Notes under the pieces: generated by a model
What the model was told of the DNA's origin: nothing
Seen by the model: the letters and a program-made list of their open reading frames with translations, nothing else
Database searches by the model: none
Part shown: positions 46,638-58,900 of the stretch, piece after piece
Layout: each line of letters opens with the position of its first letter
Numbering within the stretch: position 1 is the first letter of the stretch
Assembly: GCA_022885665.1 (NCBI GenBank)
Contig: JAGQDJ010000005.1
Span: forward strand, 62,001 to 126,000
Direction of reading: 5' to 3'
DNA length: 64,000 nucleotides
Source of the DNA: Triops longicaudatus
Lineage: Eukaryota; Arthropoda; Branchiopoda; Notostraca; Triopsidae
Translations under genes and position numbers: made by a program

Positions 46638-47060
46638 TGTATAAACGCATACGATTGTATTGTTATTTTTTGGAAAAATTAAAATATCGCTATCATAACC
46701 TTGACATTGAAGACATTAACATAGTAAACCAGGTGAAAAATTACCAAGAATATACACGCCTCATTTTTCTCTCTTGCCAGCATTTCTTTATTTTTTTTGT
46801 GCAAGTATATGATTTGACAGAAATCTATAGCTTTTTGTCGTTCAAAGCGTCTTCATTTGATTGTACGGAAGTAGTCCGCCTTTAAGTTCCTGCCTCTTTG
46901 TCGTGCGTTTTCAGCAACTTCCTGATAAATTAACCTCTCAGCGAGGCTTGAGACTGGAGAGAGATTATAACTAGGCGAACTGTAACTCCAACCGATATTG
47001 TCTTATTGTACGCTAGAAAATGGGATCGTAAGTTGATTATAATAAGTTTGTAGGGGTTTA

Positions 47061-47089
47061 CCCCCCCCCCCCCCCACACACACACACAG
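47061..47089. repeat. C homopolymer joined to CA repeat
   Basis: A run of 15 C is followed directly by seven CA units. This is simple-sequence DNA next to a hAT-like end at 47168-47190. Confidence 0.9.
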
Positions 47090-47167
47090 ACACGAACTGT
47101 AAATTTATAGTGGTAAGCATAGGCGACTACAAAGTGTAAAAAAAAATGCATACGGAAAACCCCCGAA

Positions 47168-47190
47168 CCAAAATCCGGGGTACGGCCCTG
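47168..47190. mobile_element. Solo hAT-like terminal sequence
   Basis: Read on the minus strand, the stretch begins CAGGGCCGTACCCCGGATTT, the form of many hAT and hAT-MITE ends. I find no matching left end within a few hundred bases, so it is a relic or one end of a diverged element. Confidence 0.4.
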
Positions 47191-50100
47191 GGCGGATTGT
47201 ATATGCTGAACCTTATTTAACTAAATGACTTCATTTAATTATTACATTTATTATTTGTAAAATGAGGATAAAATGTTCTAGAATTTTCTAGACTTCTAGA
47301 TGAAAGAAATTTTGCAAGTTAATGATCACCATAAAGACGTAGAATCAATTAAATATCCAAATCTTACAATGAATTATAGGTTGGGAGAGTTATTTTCGCG
47401 GTAAATCTTTTATATATTTTTACAAGCCATATTCCTCAGATACAAAATGATTGTCCCCGACATACAGGCTTGTGCTGAAATTTTTGTGACAGGAACAAGT
47501 CCACTTCCAGTTTCAAGCCTGTATGCTTCCTCTCACTCAAGTTCAAACCAAGTCCAATTTTTGCCAAATTATTTGAGCAACTTCGCAATTCGTTTAAGAT
47601 CGCGGGCAAAATTTTTGTAAAGGGTTGACTCCATCTTACACAAAACTCTAATGTTCACTGCTTGATTAGAGCAAATCTTAGTAACTTTGTATGAATCTGA
47701 TGGTTGAGTACTTGAGATTTTCTGGTACTTTTCTGGAAAACTTAAGAAAGCCACCCCGTGTACATTGATCGTTGGCTCTTTGTCTCTATTTTTCTTATGA
47801 ATACCTCGTACTCATTTTCATTTTCTGGCAACAGAATTGCGAGATTTTTTTCAGATTAAAACTCTTACTTACTCTTACTGGAACCCTTACGCTTACTGAT
47901 ACTATTACTTTCTACAAAGAAAATTTTCTAGAAAAAAATGTCCGCCTTTTTACTGAACCTCAAATCCCTAAGCGCCAAAGTTCCTTTCAATTCTGTCCCT
48001 TCCTGGCTTCAATTCGAAATGCAAGCTTAACTAACTAGAAATTCGCTAACTAGAAAGGGTTAACTAGAATTGATTAACTCCGAGATTCGTTAAAAATAGG
48101 CTTCATCCGGACTTAAGCCCTGGACAAGTGCAATTCGGCACAATCCTGCTGTCATACTTCGAGTAACTATGACAAGTAGGCTATATTAGCCAATTTCTGA
48201 ACTGTTTTATTCCATAAAGTAAAAACAAATGCTTCTATTTTTGCTTCAAATTCAACAGGACACTTAAAAAATAATAAGTATCAGTAGTTTTTAAAATTAA
48301 CTTTACTGAAAGCATAAGTGAATAAGGTATTTTTTTTTTTTTGCATAATCATCCTCTGAATGTCCCCATGTGAATATCGTAAATGTCTCGGGACTTGAAA
48401 TTCTCAGCCGTGCAAATATAACACAGCGTCAAGTGGTTAGTGAAAAAAAAAAATCTTTTTTTACAAAGCGCCTTGTGATCTGTATAGTGCTGCTCCACGC
48501 GGGTAACTGTACCAACAGGACTTTGAATAGGAACTGCGTTACCGATCCATGTGTCAGTTTAGACCTTGTTCGTGAGGGACGGAAGTCTGTGCGCAGAGAC
48601 GGCTAGGGAGTCTACCTCTAAGAGTTTGTGTATACGTTCTTATCTTCTTCCGTGTATCGAACGTGTCCACATGCCCACTATGACCCAAAAGTGAAAAGAA
48701 ACCGGAGATTTTTTTCCACAATCCTTCCTACTCGCCTCATTTTATTAGCGCCGGCTAATTCCGTCCGGTAAGTCTCCAACAAAAGTATAGGGGTCGTTAA
48801 CGTATACGTTGTAGCAGCGGGGACACCCCTTCATACGGCTACCTAATTACTATTACAAATTTTAACCCTCTCCACCCTCTAAATCTTTGTCACGAGGGTT
48901 GGAGATTACTTGTGAAAGCTGCTAAACCGTTTAAAAGGTTCACGTGCTCTCAAGTATGTCTCTTTGCATACTGTATGTAATATCCCTAAACGCCCCCCAT
49001 ACCCTCCTCTTTGAAAAAACGCCGCATGGGGTCCGTTTTCCCTTTCCTTTCCTTATTTTTTTTTTCTTCTGCACTTGTGGGTAGGATATGCAATGCGTGC
49101 CAATCTGTCCGCTCTGCATAGGATAAGTCTTAACTGGTTGAAAACGAAAGTGTTTGGAGAGATCATTTTGAAGTCTCTCGTACCTCGGAAAAGAAAACGA
49201 GAAAAAGTTTTCGTCTGGACGTCGTAAAATCTAAACAAATCCCAGACAGCTGGCGACCAATGCAGAATAGCAATAACAAATAAAACTGGAAACGTGGCGA
49301 CTTTCGATGTTAGAATACAATACCGGACTTCTATGTCCGCAAAATTCGGGAGCGTGGACAAAAGTAAAATAAATTAAAGTAATTGCCAGTGATAAAAAAC
49401 ATAGATATACATCTTTCCCGGAGTATTGATAAAAAGTATTGATACTTATTTTCCCGGAGTCTTACCTAAGTAAAATTTTCCATCAAACCTTTTTTTGTTG
49501 GACTCTATGACATTCTATTACAATTCTTTCATCAAATTGCCTAAAGAATGTTTTTATTTTTACATGAAAATGTAGGTTACTGATGTAAGTAATCTAGACG
49601 TGCAATAACTAGTTACTTGGCAAAGCAAAGTGAGCAAGTTTGAGTAATGGGGCTATACGTTGAAAAGCAAAAGATTGACAGAAAAGAAGTCCGATATTGA
49701 CAGGAAAGCATGTTCAAGCCGAGATTTCCTGCAAATCCTGGGCACCAGCCTAAATAAACGATAGTCGGACTGTCTAATGAAGGGGAGGAGTGAATTAAAC
49801 AACGAAGATGAAAACATGGGTTTGTGGCATGTATGGGAGGGTGTATGTCTGTGTCTGAGTGATGAAACCCTCACCAAAAGGGGTTGGTTGGCCTTTTTCA
49901 ACTAACCCTAAACGGCCAAGGGTGAATTAGCGAGATTTGGGCCCACCGACGAGAACTTGCACACATGTCAGCTATTAATCGTGTGTCTACGCGGATCGAA
50001 ATTAGAGCATTTCCGGTATCGTTTTTTTCCTCTTTTCAAGATTTTCCCCTCTTTTTAAGGGCCCTGAACATGTGAGGACAATTAAATCAGTAATTTAGCT

Positions 50101-51713
50101 AAAAGGTTTAACCGCACCCACATTTGTTCCATTGTTCCGCCTGAAATAAGCTCCCTTTCCCCATACCCCTCTCTAAACAGTTTTTCAAATCTTTTTGGGC
50201 TTGATATTTAATCCTAATAATGCTGGAAAGAGCATTAAATTCTTTCGCGTTAGTTTGTGTCTTGCTTTTTTGTATTAGAGATCCCGGTTGTGCGTTATTG
50301 TGACATAAATCGCGCCCCACTGACCAAGACAAACAAATTGGTCAAAAGGGGAGTTGTACGTAGGAATAAATGATGAAAAATGAACGAATATGTTCTTAAA
50401 TAATGAATCTTGAAACAAATAGAATGTATCGTATGTTTTCTATTTTCAAGTCCCTTTTATAGGAAAATATGTATGATTCACAATGCTATCATTTAGCGCG
50501 TGTCTTACTTCAAAACTTCTATTCTTGCACGAAAGGTTTAAAATAACGTGTTAAAATCCTTTGATATTGGTAAATAATCACTAAGTTTATGCGATCTGTG
50601 CCTTTAATCTTACCCTTTAATTTAGTTGATTAATTGAATCTTCATTTTGGTGTACATTCTTTTTAGGATTTCTATCTGATTTTGTCCCATTTCTCGGTGT
50701 TTTAAGCATAATTCTTTTCAGGTTTTTGGCATAACAATTGGTTAAGTTTTTCGTTAGAATTGACATCGTACGCTTAGCTTTGTTGAGGCTGTAGGCACTT
50801 TGTTTTGTGTTATGTCATTATTAGTCCGCTTTTATTGTATTTGTACTTTCGCTCTAAAGCGGGATTGCAATATGTATTCAACCGGCAAGTCGGTCTCCGT
50901 GCCAGGGATGTGAAAGATCCATACCAGAGACGAGAAAGTGGTTTGGCTAGATGAATAAGTCACTTTTTGTGCTCTCGTTCACTTTTTTTACTACTAATTT
51001 CCACGAAAGCCTCATTAAAATGTCTAATATTTCTCTAGAAACGTACAGCACGCTCCACTTTTCGTTTTTGCCGTTCATATAAACACGTGTTGGGTCTAAT
51101 TCTTGCATATAAAAAGCCGCAGGCCGAGAGGTTTCCTCGAGTTTCTCTCTCTTCATAAGCCACAGAGGCCCACAAACTCTCCCAAGCTTTGCCGATTTAT
51201 TATTGAGGGAATCTTATGTGTTGCAAGTTTTTTTTTTCACTCGCTTTAACTTTCTGTGTGTTTTAAGCGCCCTAGTCCTAATTTTAGGTGTGAACGCAAC
51301 TCGTGCTACGAGTTTCTTCACCGAAGAAACGAAAAAAAAATGCCTTGCCTTCCTCTTATTTCTCCTTCGTCTTCGTTTTCTTCCTATTCTTACTGTGTTT
51401 CTTTTTTTGGCTAACGCGAACGCTGTTTCGTGTAATATTGCGTACACACACGAGAGTGTCGAAATACGAAATAGCTCGAAAATTAAGGGAAGAGGAAGAG
51501 ACAAGACTGAGCGACACCGCGTTCTTTACCACGAAGCGAAACGTCATGCCATGACACACATTTTCGTCTTCTGAGGCAAGATTTGATTTTCAAAGGTATC
51601 CCGAGCCAAAAGCAAGGTCAAAGCGTGGCCCGGGTTCTTGTCTGTCCGATCAATAGCCCGAGAAAGAGCGACGGCGCCTGCTTTGCGACTTAAAAACGAC
51701 ACATAGTGCAGAA

Positions 51714-51730
51714 AACACACACACACACAC
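51714..51730. repeat. CA dinucleotide repeat
   Basis: About eight AC units in a row in non-coding DNA. Confidence 0.85.
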
Positions 51731-51874
51731 ATACATGTTCGTCGCCAGACACGGACATGCTGAAGCACACATACAAAAAAGGATACAAAAAGGACCATAT
51801 GTGGTCATGTAGCCTTGACTTCTTCGGGAAGATAGAAATCCCTTTTTTAAAATGGAAAGAAAAAAGAAAGAGGA

Positions 51875-51912
51875 CAGGGCCGGTACGCAAATTTTTAGGG
51901 AGGCGGAGCTTC
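51875..51912. mobile_element. hAT-like left end fragment
   Basis: CAGGGCCGGTACGCAAATTT followed by TTAGGGAGGCGGAGC resembles the start of a hAT element on the plus strand. No right end was found nearby. Confidence 0.35.
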
Positions 51913-52924
51913 ATGGGGAAACAAGGGGCGGTAACTCAGTAGGAGAGAAGGGATGCTGGAAAGTGATAAAGCTTTGCATTTATTTAACAGACGGACCGTA
52001 GTCCATCAAATGGAGCAGTCAGCTTTGGGCTTGCGTAGGTGTAGGTACAGTGCGAGCTACCTAGTACGTTTACTGTATCGTCAGTCCTAATGTGAAAGCG
52101 GCGCGTGTCTGTTAACTGAGGACTTTTCGAGGGCCCATAGAATCTTCCATTCGAACGGCCGAAAGGAGTTACGGAAGAATTACGCAAGTGTAATCATGTT
52201 TATTTAGTGAACTAGCGCTGCAGGAATGTGTCAGTGACGTATGCTTGAGTGGAAAAAACGAAGGAAAGTTGATAACGTGCGACAGGAAGTTTAACTTACG
52301 AGGTAATGTGTCGAGGTTCTTTAACTTCGTCCGAATTTGGTTGCGTTGGTTGTGCAATTTCGGCGAGAAATCTGTTTGTTATCCAATCTTGCTTTCGCAA
52401 AATTACGACACCGACAATTTAAGATGCGTCTTTGCTACAAGTTTCTCATTGCCTCCTGGTTTTGATAAATTAATCATGAATCCCTAGGCAAATATTAAAT
52501 CAAAGTTCGATATCATAGATATTTATTGAATTATTCTAGATTTATTACTGGTTTAGACTTTTCAGTATATATTCTTATCATAGACAGTTTTTTAGGAATT
52601 CTTTTTTAGAAATGTTTAATTACTTCTGTAATATATAGGATTTGTGCATATGTATAGAAATGTTTTGCAGATTGTTTGGAATTTTTGTCTATGAAATTTT
52701 TGTATGATATAGTTAGAAAATTCTTCGACGAATTCTTCACAGTCATTCGAAGTTGTATGCTTAGGCCGAATTTTCTGGGGAAACTTGGTATCAGCCATCT
52801 GACGATAAAGAATGCTAAGCTATTTGAGAAATTGTTCTATATTATGCTTTAAGAAATATCTTTGCCATTATTCAACTGAATTGTGCTCGTAGGCGGAATT
52901 TTAACGAAAACGCGAACTTTGGAA

Positions 52925-55900
52925 ATGGCTAATTTGGAGAAGATACACGTAAGCGGCGAGAACCATGTGATGCTGCTAGAGCCACGGCCGTTCAAGCCGT
53001 TCAAATCGTCGGAGGAGTATTTGTACGCCATGAAGGAAGATCTGGCTGAATGGCTACAAACTCTCTACCCGGAATTGGACATCAATGTGGATAATTTCAT
53101 GGAAAAGTTGGAAGATGGAGTCGCTTTATGTCAGGTAAGGCGATGAATCCCTTTGTTGAATCATCTAGTAATCAATATTGAATTTCCCCGGTGTCTCTTG
53201 AAAATTCTTACGCAAGAATATGGGGATCGCAGTCTATTTGAATTTCTACAATAGAATACGTGCCTTTGTTGCCGAATTTGCTTTTTCTTGAGATTTTCTT
53301 TTGTGGAGGGGATGAAGAGACTCAAGTATATCTGGTTATTGGGGAAAGTCTGGGGAAGAGGAAGAAGACTCTGAAGAGGCAGAGAAGCTATTGTTTGTTT
53401 TTGCAGTTTCGGCGAAGTTTCGAAGTTGCTGGTGAAGCGATTTTTGCTGGTGACAAGGAACTTTTTGGTTGTTGTCCCAAGCGAAGGGGGAAGTCGATTT
53501 GTATGCCTATCAGCTTCCGTTGTGGAAGCTTGTTGCCTTAACCTCAATTTGTGGCTAGGCATACGCTTCTTCTCATTACCGCGTACACATACGCGTAGTA
53601 TATGATGTAAGAAGTAGGGGTGGCGTAATAAGTGTACAGTATTCCGAACTGATAGGCGAAAGAGGGAGGAAAAGAAAAACGCGTAATTGCCTTGTAAAGC
53701 GAGTATTTGTTTTTGTTGTTCCTCCTCTTCCTTCCCTTTCCCTCTCCCACGCATTCCTCGTTAATACTGAAATGTAATAGTTAACACAGCTGTTTCAAAC
53801 TAGTACACACCTCGTCCCACACTCTCGTATTAAAAAATCTTCCCACCTTTTTTCACTACTTTTTACACAACTAGCCACCTTTGCAAAGCTCTATTCGACA
53901 GAAAAACCGCAAGAAAATTGTCAGGAAAATCAAATAGAAAATATACACATGTTGTGAAAGAATCTAGGTTCCGCGTTTGTATAGGGCCTACTAGCTAAGG
54001 TGTGAGGGCTTCCATTCAAAATTGAAGATTTGGAAGCGGAAGAAAAAGAAGCCCAAAACTCAAAGGTGGTGCGCACACGGAACTTTTTCTTCTCTTACCC
54101 TAATATCGCTAATTAGAAAGTCTTTCCTACAAATACCGAACATAAGTGTTCTTCAAATCAAACTTCAGTGTCCTTACCTAAAGGAACACAATTTTTATCC
54201 GATTTCCGCTAACTTACGCAGCTCTCAGAAGCACCACTTTACGGTGTTTATTTTAATTCATTTTTGGTCAGCTAATAGTGACGAAATATATGAACTACTA
54301 AACATCAGGTAGTATTTTAAGACCTCAAATACCGTAAATATGTCTGTAATGTCGATAGATGTATATAAAAGCGTATTAAATACATTTAAAAGACGTTTGA
54401 AGACGTATGTGCTACTAGGAATGATTTAAAAGACATTTTAAAAGAGATTTACATTTAAAAGACGTTTGAAGACGTATGTGCGACTAGGAATGATTGCAGA
54501 TGACTTCCCCATAGCCACATAAGCCTAAGTTTGTCAAATCCTAAACTGTGAATTTCGGATTCGTCATTGCTTCGAAATTGTAAGAAGTAGAAATTAAAAA
54601 GATCTCTTTACAGTATCTAGTAGCAACAAATGTTACAACTTGGAAATGTATGTAGTGTCTATGCAAAATATGCGTGGTAACACTGAGTGTTCCCGTTCTG
54701 TTGCGTGGCTTGGAGCATTCATTGTTCAAAGATGAGTGTTACCCGTTGTGGGCGCCAATTGCGAACTATACGCTCCTGAGAAGTTGTAAAGGCTCCATAC
54801 ACGCAAGTGGCTGTGTGTTTAGCTCTTTAGAACATTGCTGTTCCTTAGCAATTCAGTTTTAGACAAATGCTGCACATTTAGATACGTTATAGCACAATTT
54901 TACATACATCTCAATAATTGGGTACAAGAGGGGAACATGCGATTCTCAATTGGTTGTGAACGAGGGTGGTTGTCTTGTCAAGATGAAGATGGACAACATT
55001 GGAGCCTGTGTGTATGTGTATGGATGTTATGTACGGACGTGTGAGAAAGACGGAACGTCAAGTGGACTTGGGCTTTTAGGACTTGAACGATGGGTCTTTT
55101 CCCTTCCAGCATTCCGAGCTGAACAAATTTCAAAGCTAGCGCAGCCCTGAGCAGAAAATTTCGAGTGTCAATCTGTTCGTTTGAAAGCTGGGTACTAAAT
55201 TATACACTCTTTGGCCAATGATGTACCGAAGAAGATTTTCCAAACATTTCAGCGTCAAAATATGCAAAAACCAGGCCAGTCGAACCTAAACAAGTGTTGT
55301 CCCGCTTTAGAGAGTGAAGCCTTCCAGCTTTTTCAGCGGTTGGAACAGTAATCAAAGCCGTTGCATTAAGTCGGGTACTGATCGAGTTACTCACCCCCAT
55401 AAGAGAAAATAGTACCTCCCTTTGTCCGAAATTGAGTTTCAAGTGCTTTTAACCCAACCTCGCATGTTGCTTATAAGCAGCCAAGGGCTTTTTAATAAAT
55501 AAATAAAAGATCTATTAGCTTCAAGATTACCTTGTTTATTTGTCTTAAAGCCTAGACTAGAAAGGGGGGGGCAAGAAAACGACGCAGGAGACCTTATGAC
55601 CCATATTTAGTCACTGTCAAGGTCTAAACGACCTTCTCATTCCATTTTCGGTACTACAGGACAGTTTTTACTACTGTACTACACCATTTCCTTTTCTAGC
55701 TGGAACTGAGCTATTCCTAATCATGGGAGAAGGGACTGAATTGAATGTTTCGAGCCCTGGACAACCTTGGCCTTCCATCCTATCTCCCGAGAAAGAACGT
55801 GCTTTAGAATGTATGGGGGCTCTATAGGTTCGAAAGGACGTATAGTTGTCCAAGAAGGAAGATAGGGAGAAAGGAAAGGGAAGGACAAATTAGCAACGAA

Positions 55901-58900
55901 GCAGGATGGGGAAAATTAAGTCCTGGAGCGTATGTATGTGCGTGTGTGTGCGTATGGAAATGAAGTTGTATTTTATGCTGCTGATGAGACGGGTTTCCGA
56001 GTTTCGCCCTCAATTTGTGGAGGACGAAGTCCGTGGGGAGGACAGAGTTAAAACTCCAATCAGTTGTGACGTTAAAATTAAGATAACGTTAAATGATATT
56101 GACTTATCCTCGGTTTTGATGCATTTTGGTTTGTGATCGAAGTCACGTTTCGGTGTGACACCATAAACTTTGATATAACGTTAATGTGTAGCGGGAGATC
56201 TGCAACATTCATACTCACTGTTTGGTTGTGAAATATTTATTTATTTCTTTTATTTCTTTGCTTGTCTAGTAGATTGGATAACTGGTACTCTTAATCTGTT
56301 CTTGTGTGAAATAGTACTTGAATTCGGTTAGCGTGACCACTGAACTGTACTTGGCATAGAATAAGGCTTACGCAAATGTCACCGTAACACACGTGGCAGT
56401 TGTGTAACAATAAAAATTTTATTTTGGCACGCGTTGCTGCCTGGTGCGGAACTTGAGTTCGAGAAGACTGTTGAAGCTTTTGCTATTGTAGATGCCATGA
56501 TTGGGCAAATTTGCGTTTCAATACATTCTCTTTTATGGAATAATTTTAGTACATTAGACGAATTTAGACAGCAACTTAACTGTTTTGGAGTTATTGTATG
56601 ACTTTTCTGAATATCTTACTTGTTTCTGCCGTCATTATGGGCCCACAAACTGAAGCATTGAACTCGAAAATCATACCGCAAAGATTCAGACCTCAGTAGC
56701 GCCTCTAGTGGCCCAATCTCAAGAATTCGGAGCTGTCCTGTATGTGTGTATTTTTATTATCTTCCGTAACGAGAGCAATAGTTTTTGTTCGTAGAGTTGT
56801 TACTTGTATGTTCTGAAACTTGGATTTCGTTCCGATAGTTGTGTAAAATTTCTCGGTATTGTTATCTAGCATGCCAACAACGTGCGTCAGACCGCGGCGG
56901 CCTATCAACTTGAACAGCAGGCCAAAAGACGAAAATTTTCTGCACATATGGAGATTCCCTCGCGTGATGTCACGTACCGCACAGACGTCAAGGTAAGAGC
57001 GTACCTGTTATTATCGACAGAACCGATTATTGATATGGGGCCGCTTTTTGGCCTCGTAAAGAAGTGCAGGGTCAACATTCTTGCTTAAAAGCAAGAGAAA
57101 GGAAAAGGAACTACGACAGCTTTTGATAACAACTCTTGTACAGAGATAAAACCATGTTATAATGCACAGCAGGCTTTATACGACCGCCCAACACTGTACG
57201 GATCTGTTGTATTAAATTGCACGTATTTCGTTGTTACATTCGCGTATAACAACTTAGTAAAGTCTAAATTGGATGCTTTGGCTTTCGGTATGGCACTCAA
57301 AAAATGTTAAAGCAAAATTTCGAATGATGAAAGGAAATCTCGTCAAATGAAAAGTAAAATACGAATAATTTAAATTAAGAGCAACAAAAAACATAGCAGA
57401 ATAAAGTTGAGGATAAAAAGAGAGGCAGAGTGAACTGAAGAGTAAAATAAGAAATCTAAACCATCAAATGAGTTAGGTTATATAAACTAATCACGGTTCG
57501 GTAAACAATGTATATAAAAAGCAAGAGTTAAATTAAATTACGAAATTATCACAAATGTCAAACCTAGAATTTAATTTAACTAATTTGGGAACTGTGAAGC
57601 ACACAGAAGTTGACCAAATGGTTGTTTAATTTTTTTATTTTTTTTTTCGCGTAAATACAGGCGGGATCGTTTTTCGCACGCGACAATGTGCATAATTTTA
57701 TCCAGTGGTGCAAACAATTGGGGATCTACCAGTGTTTACTCTTTGAAACGGACGATTTGGTGCTCCGGAAGAACGAAAAGAGCTTCATTCTGTGCCTGTT
57801 GGAAGTGGCTCGGCGGGGGGCCAAGTTCGGCATGTTGGCGCCGTTGTTGATTCAGTTCGAGGCCGAGATCGATCGCGAATTAGCCCGCGACCAAGCACGC
57901 GAACAGCAAAACCAGGATGGGGACGGTGAAAACTCCTTAGATGGCTCGAAAGGTGATGAAGCCGAAGGAGAAGACGAAGAAGAGGATGATGAGATGCTGG
58001 GACCATACGGACCTTTCCCGCAAGTTGTTACCAATGATCTCCGCTCACTCGACGAAATGGTAAGTCGGGAAAAGCCCATAACTTAACGATTTTTCGATTG
58101 GGTTATCTGCCCATCGTTTCCTCGAAAGATTTTCTCTGAGAAAAGGCAAAGCTAATTAGGGAGCCTGACCATTGCAATTGGCAATACGCTGCAAGCCATC
58201 ATGGGATGTTATCGGTCACGTAGATTTATCGCTCACGTAGCTACATGTTATACATAAAGTAAAGTATACATGTCCAGGGCATTCGAGTGCGTATTGGCTA
58301 ATGGTGAAATCGAGGCACGGAATTTGACCTAGTCAACGAGAACATCGTATGACTCCATTTTTCAAATCGTCCGGTCCTTCCGTCAGAGTAAAAACGAAGC
58401 AAAGAGAGCTTAAGAGATAAGGGGCTAAAATGACCCCAAAAAGGCTGAGGTAAGACCCAATTGAAGGGGGAAATAAGGCACAAGGATCCTTTCTATGCAC
58501 CAAGACAAGCTAGTGTTGATCGAAGGGTATTTGAAATGAAAACCGAAACCAAACCCTAAATACCGAGACACATAAAAATGAATTTTTGGCCCCAATTTTT
58601 TTCTTGGTGTGTATCCCTTGTTTTCACTCTGGGCTCGAAGTGTGTCAAGCGGAAACAAAAGTAAAGTATGTTTAGTACTTGAACGGATGTTAAGACACCT
58701 AAAAAAAGAAGAAATGTCCATTCTTTGTGTGGTTACGTTTCGTTGTTAAAAGAATTTTTGTTCCCACGTGGCGTACTCCCAATCCCATGTGGATGGATTC
58801 GGTCTTTATTGAAACATTTTATTACACTTGACACTAACACGTATATGTGTGCACATATGGTCAGTATGGAAAGGAAAGGAGCAAAAACTGCTGGGAGAGT

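Larger units (their letters stand above)
46638..52924. other. 6.3-kb gene-poor region before the GAS2-like gene
   Basis: No frame in this stretch resembles a protein family. It holds the APC7 3' UTR (a variant ATTAAA signal at 46678-46683), a C-run/CA microsatellite, two hAT-like end sequences, a CA repeat near 51714 and long AT-rich tracts. The 5' exons and promoter of the GAS2-like gene are probably in its right part. The 123-codon frame at 51203-51574 is low-complexity and was not accepted. Confidence 0.55.

Noticed and set aside
48026..48075. Several TAACTAGAA words close together
   Set aside because: Spacing is irregular and the words are short; likely chance in AT-rich DNA.
51203..51574. 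123-codon frame with hydrophobic start
   Set aside because: Begins at a non-ATG codon, is F/L/K/R-rich from T-rich DNA, and overlapping frames on both strands are equally open.
53161..53754. 197-codon minus-strand open frame in GAS2-like intron 1
   Set aside because: Composition is basic and low-complexity, with no domain-like pattern and no splice partners.
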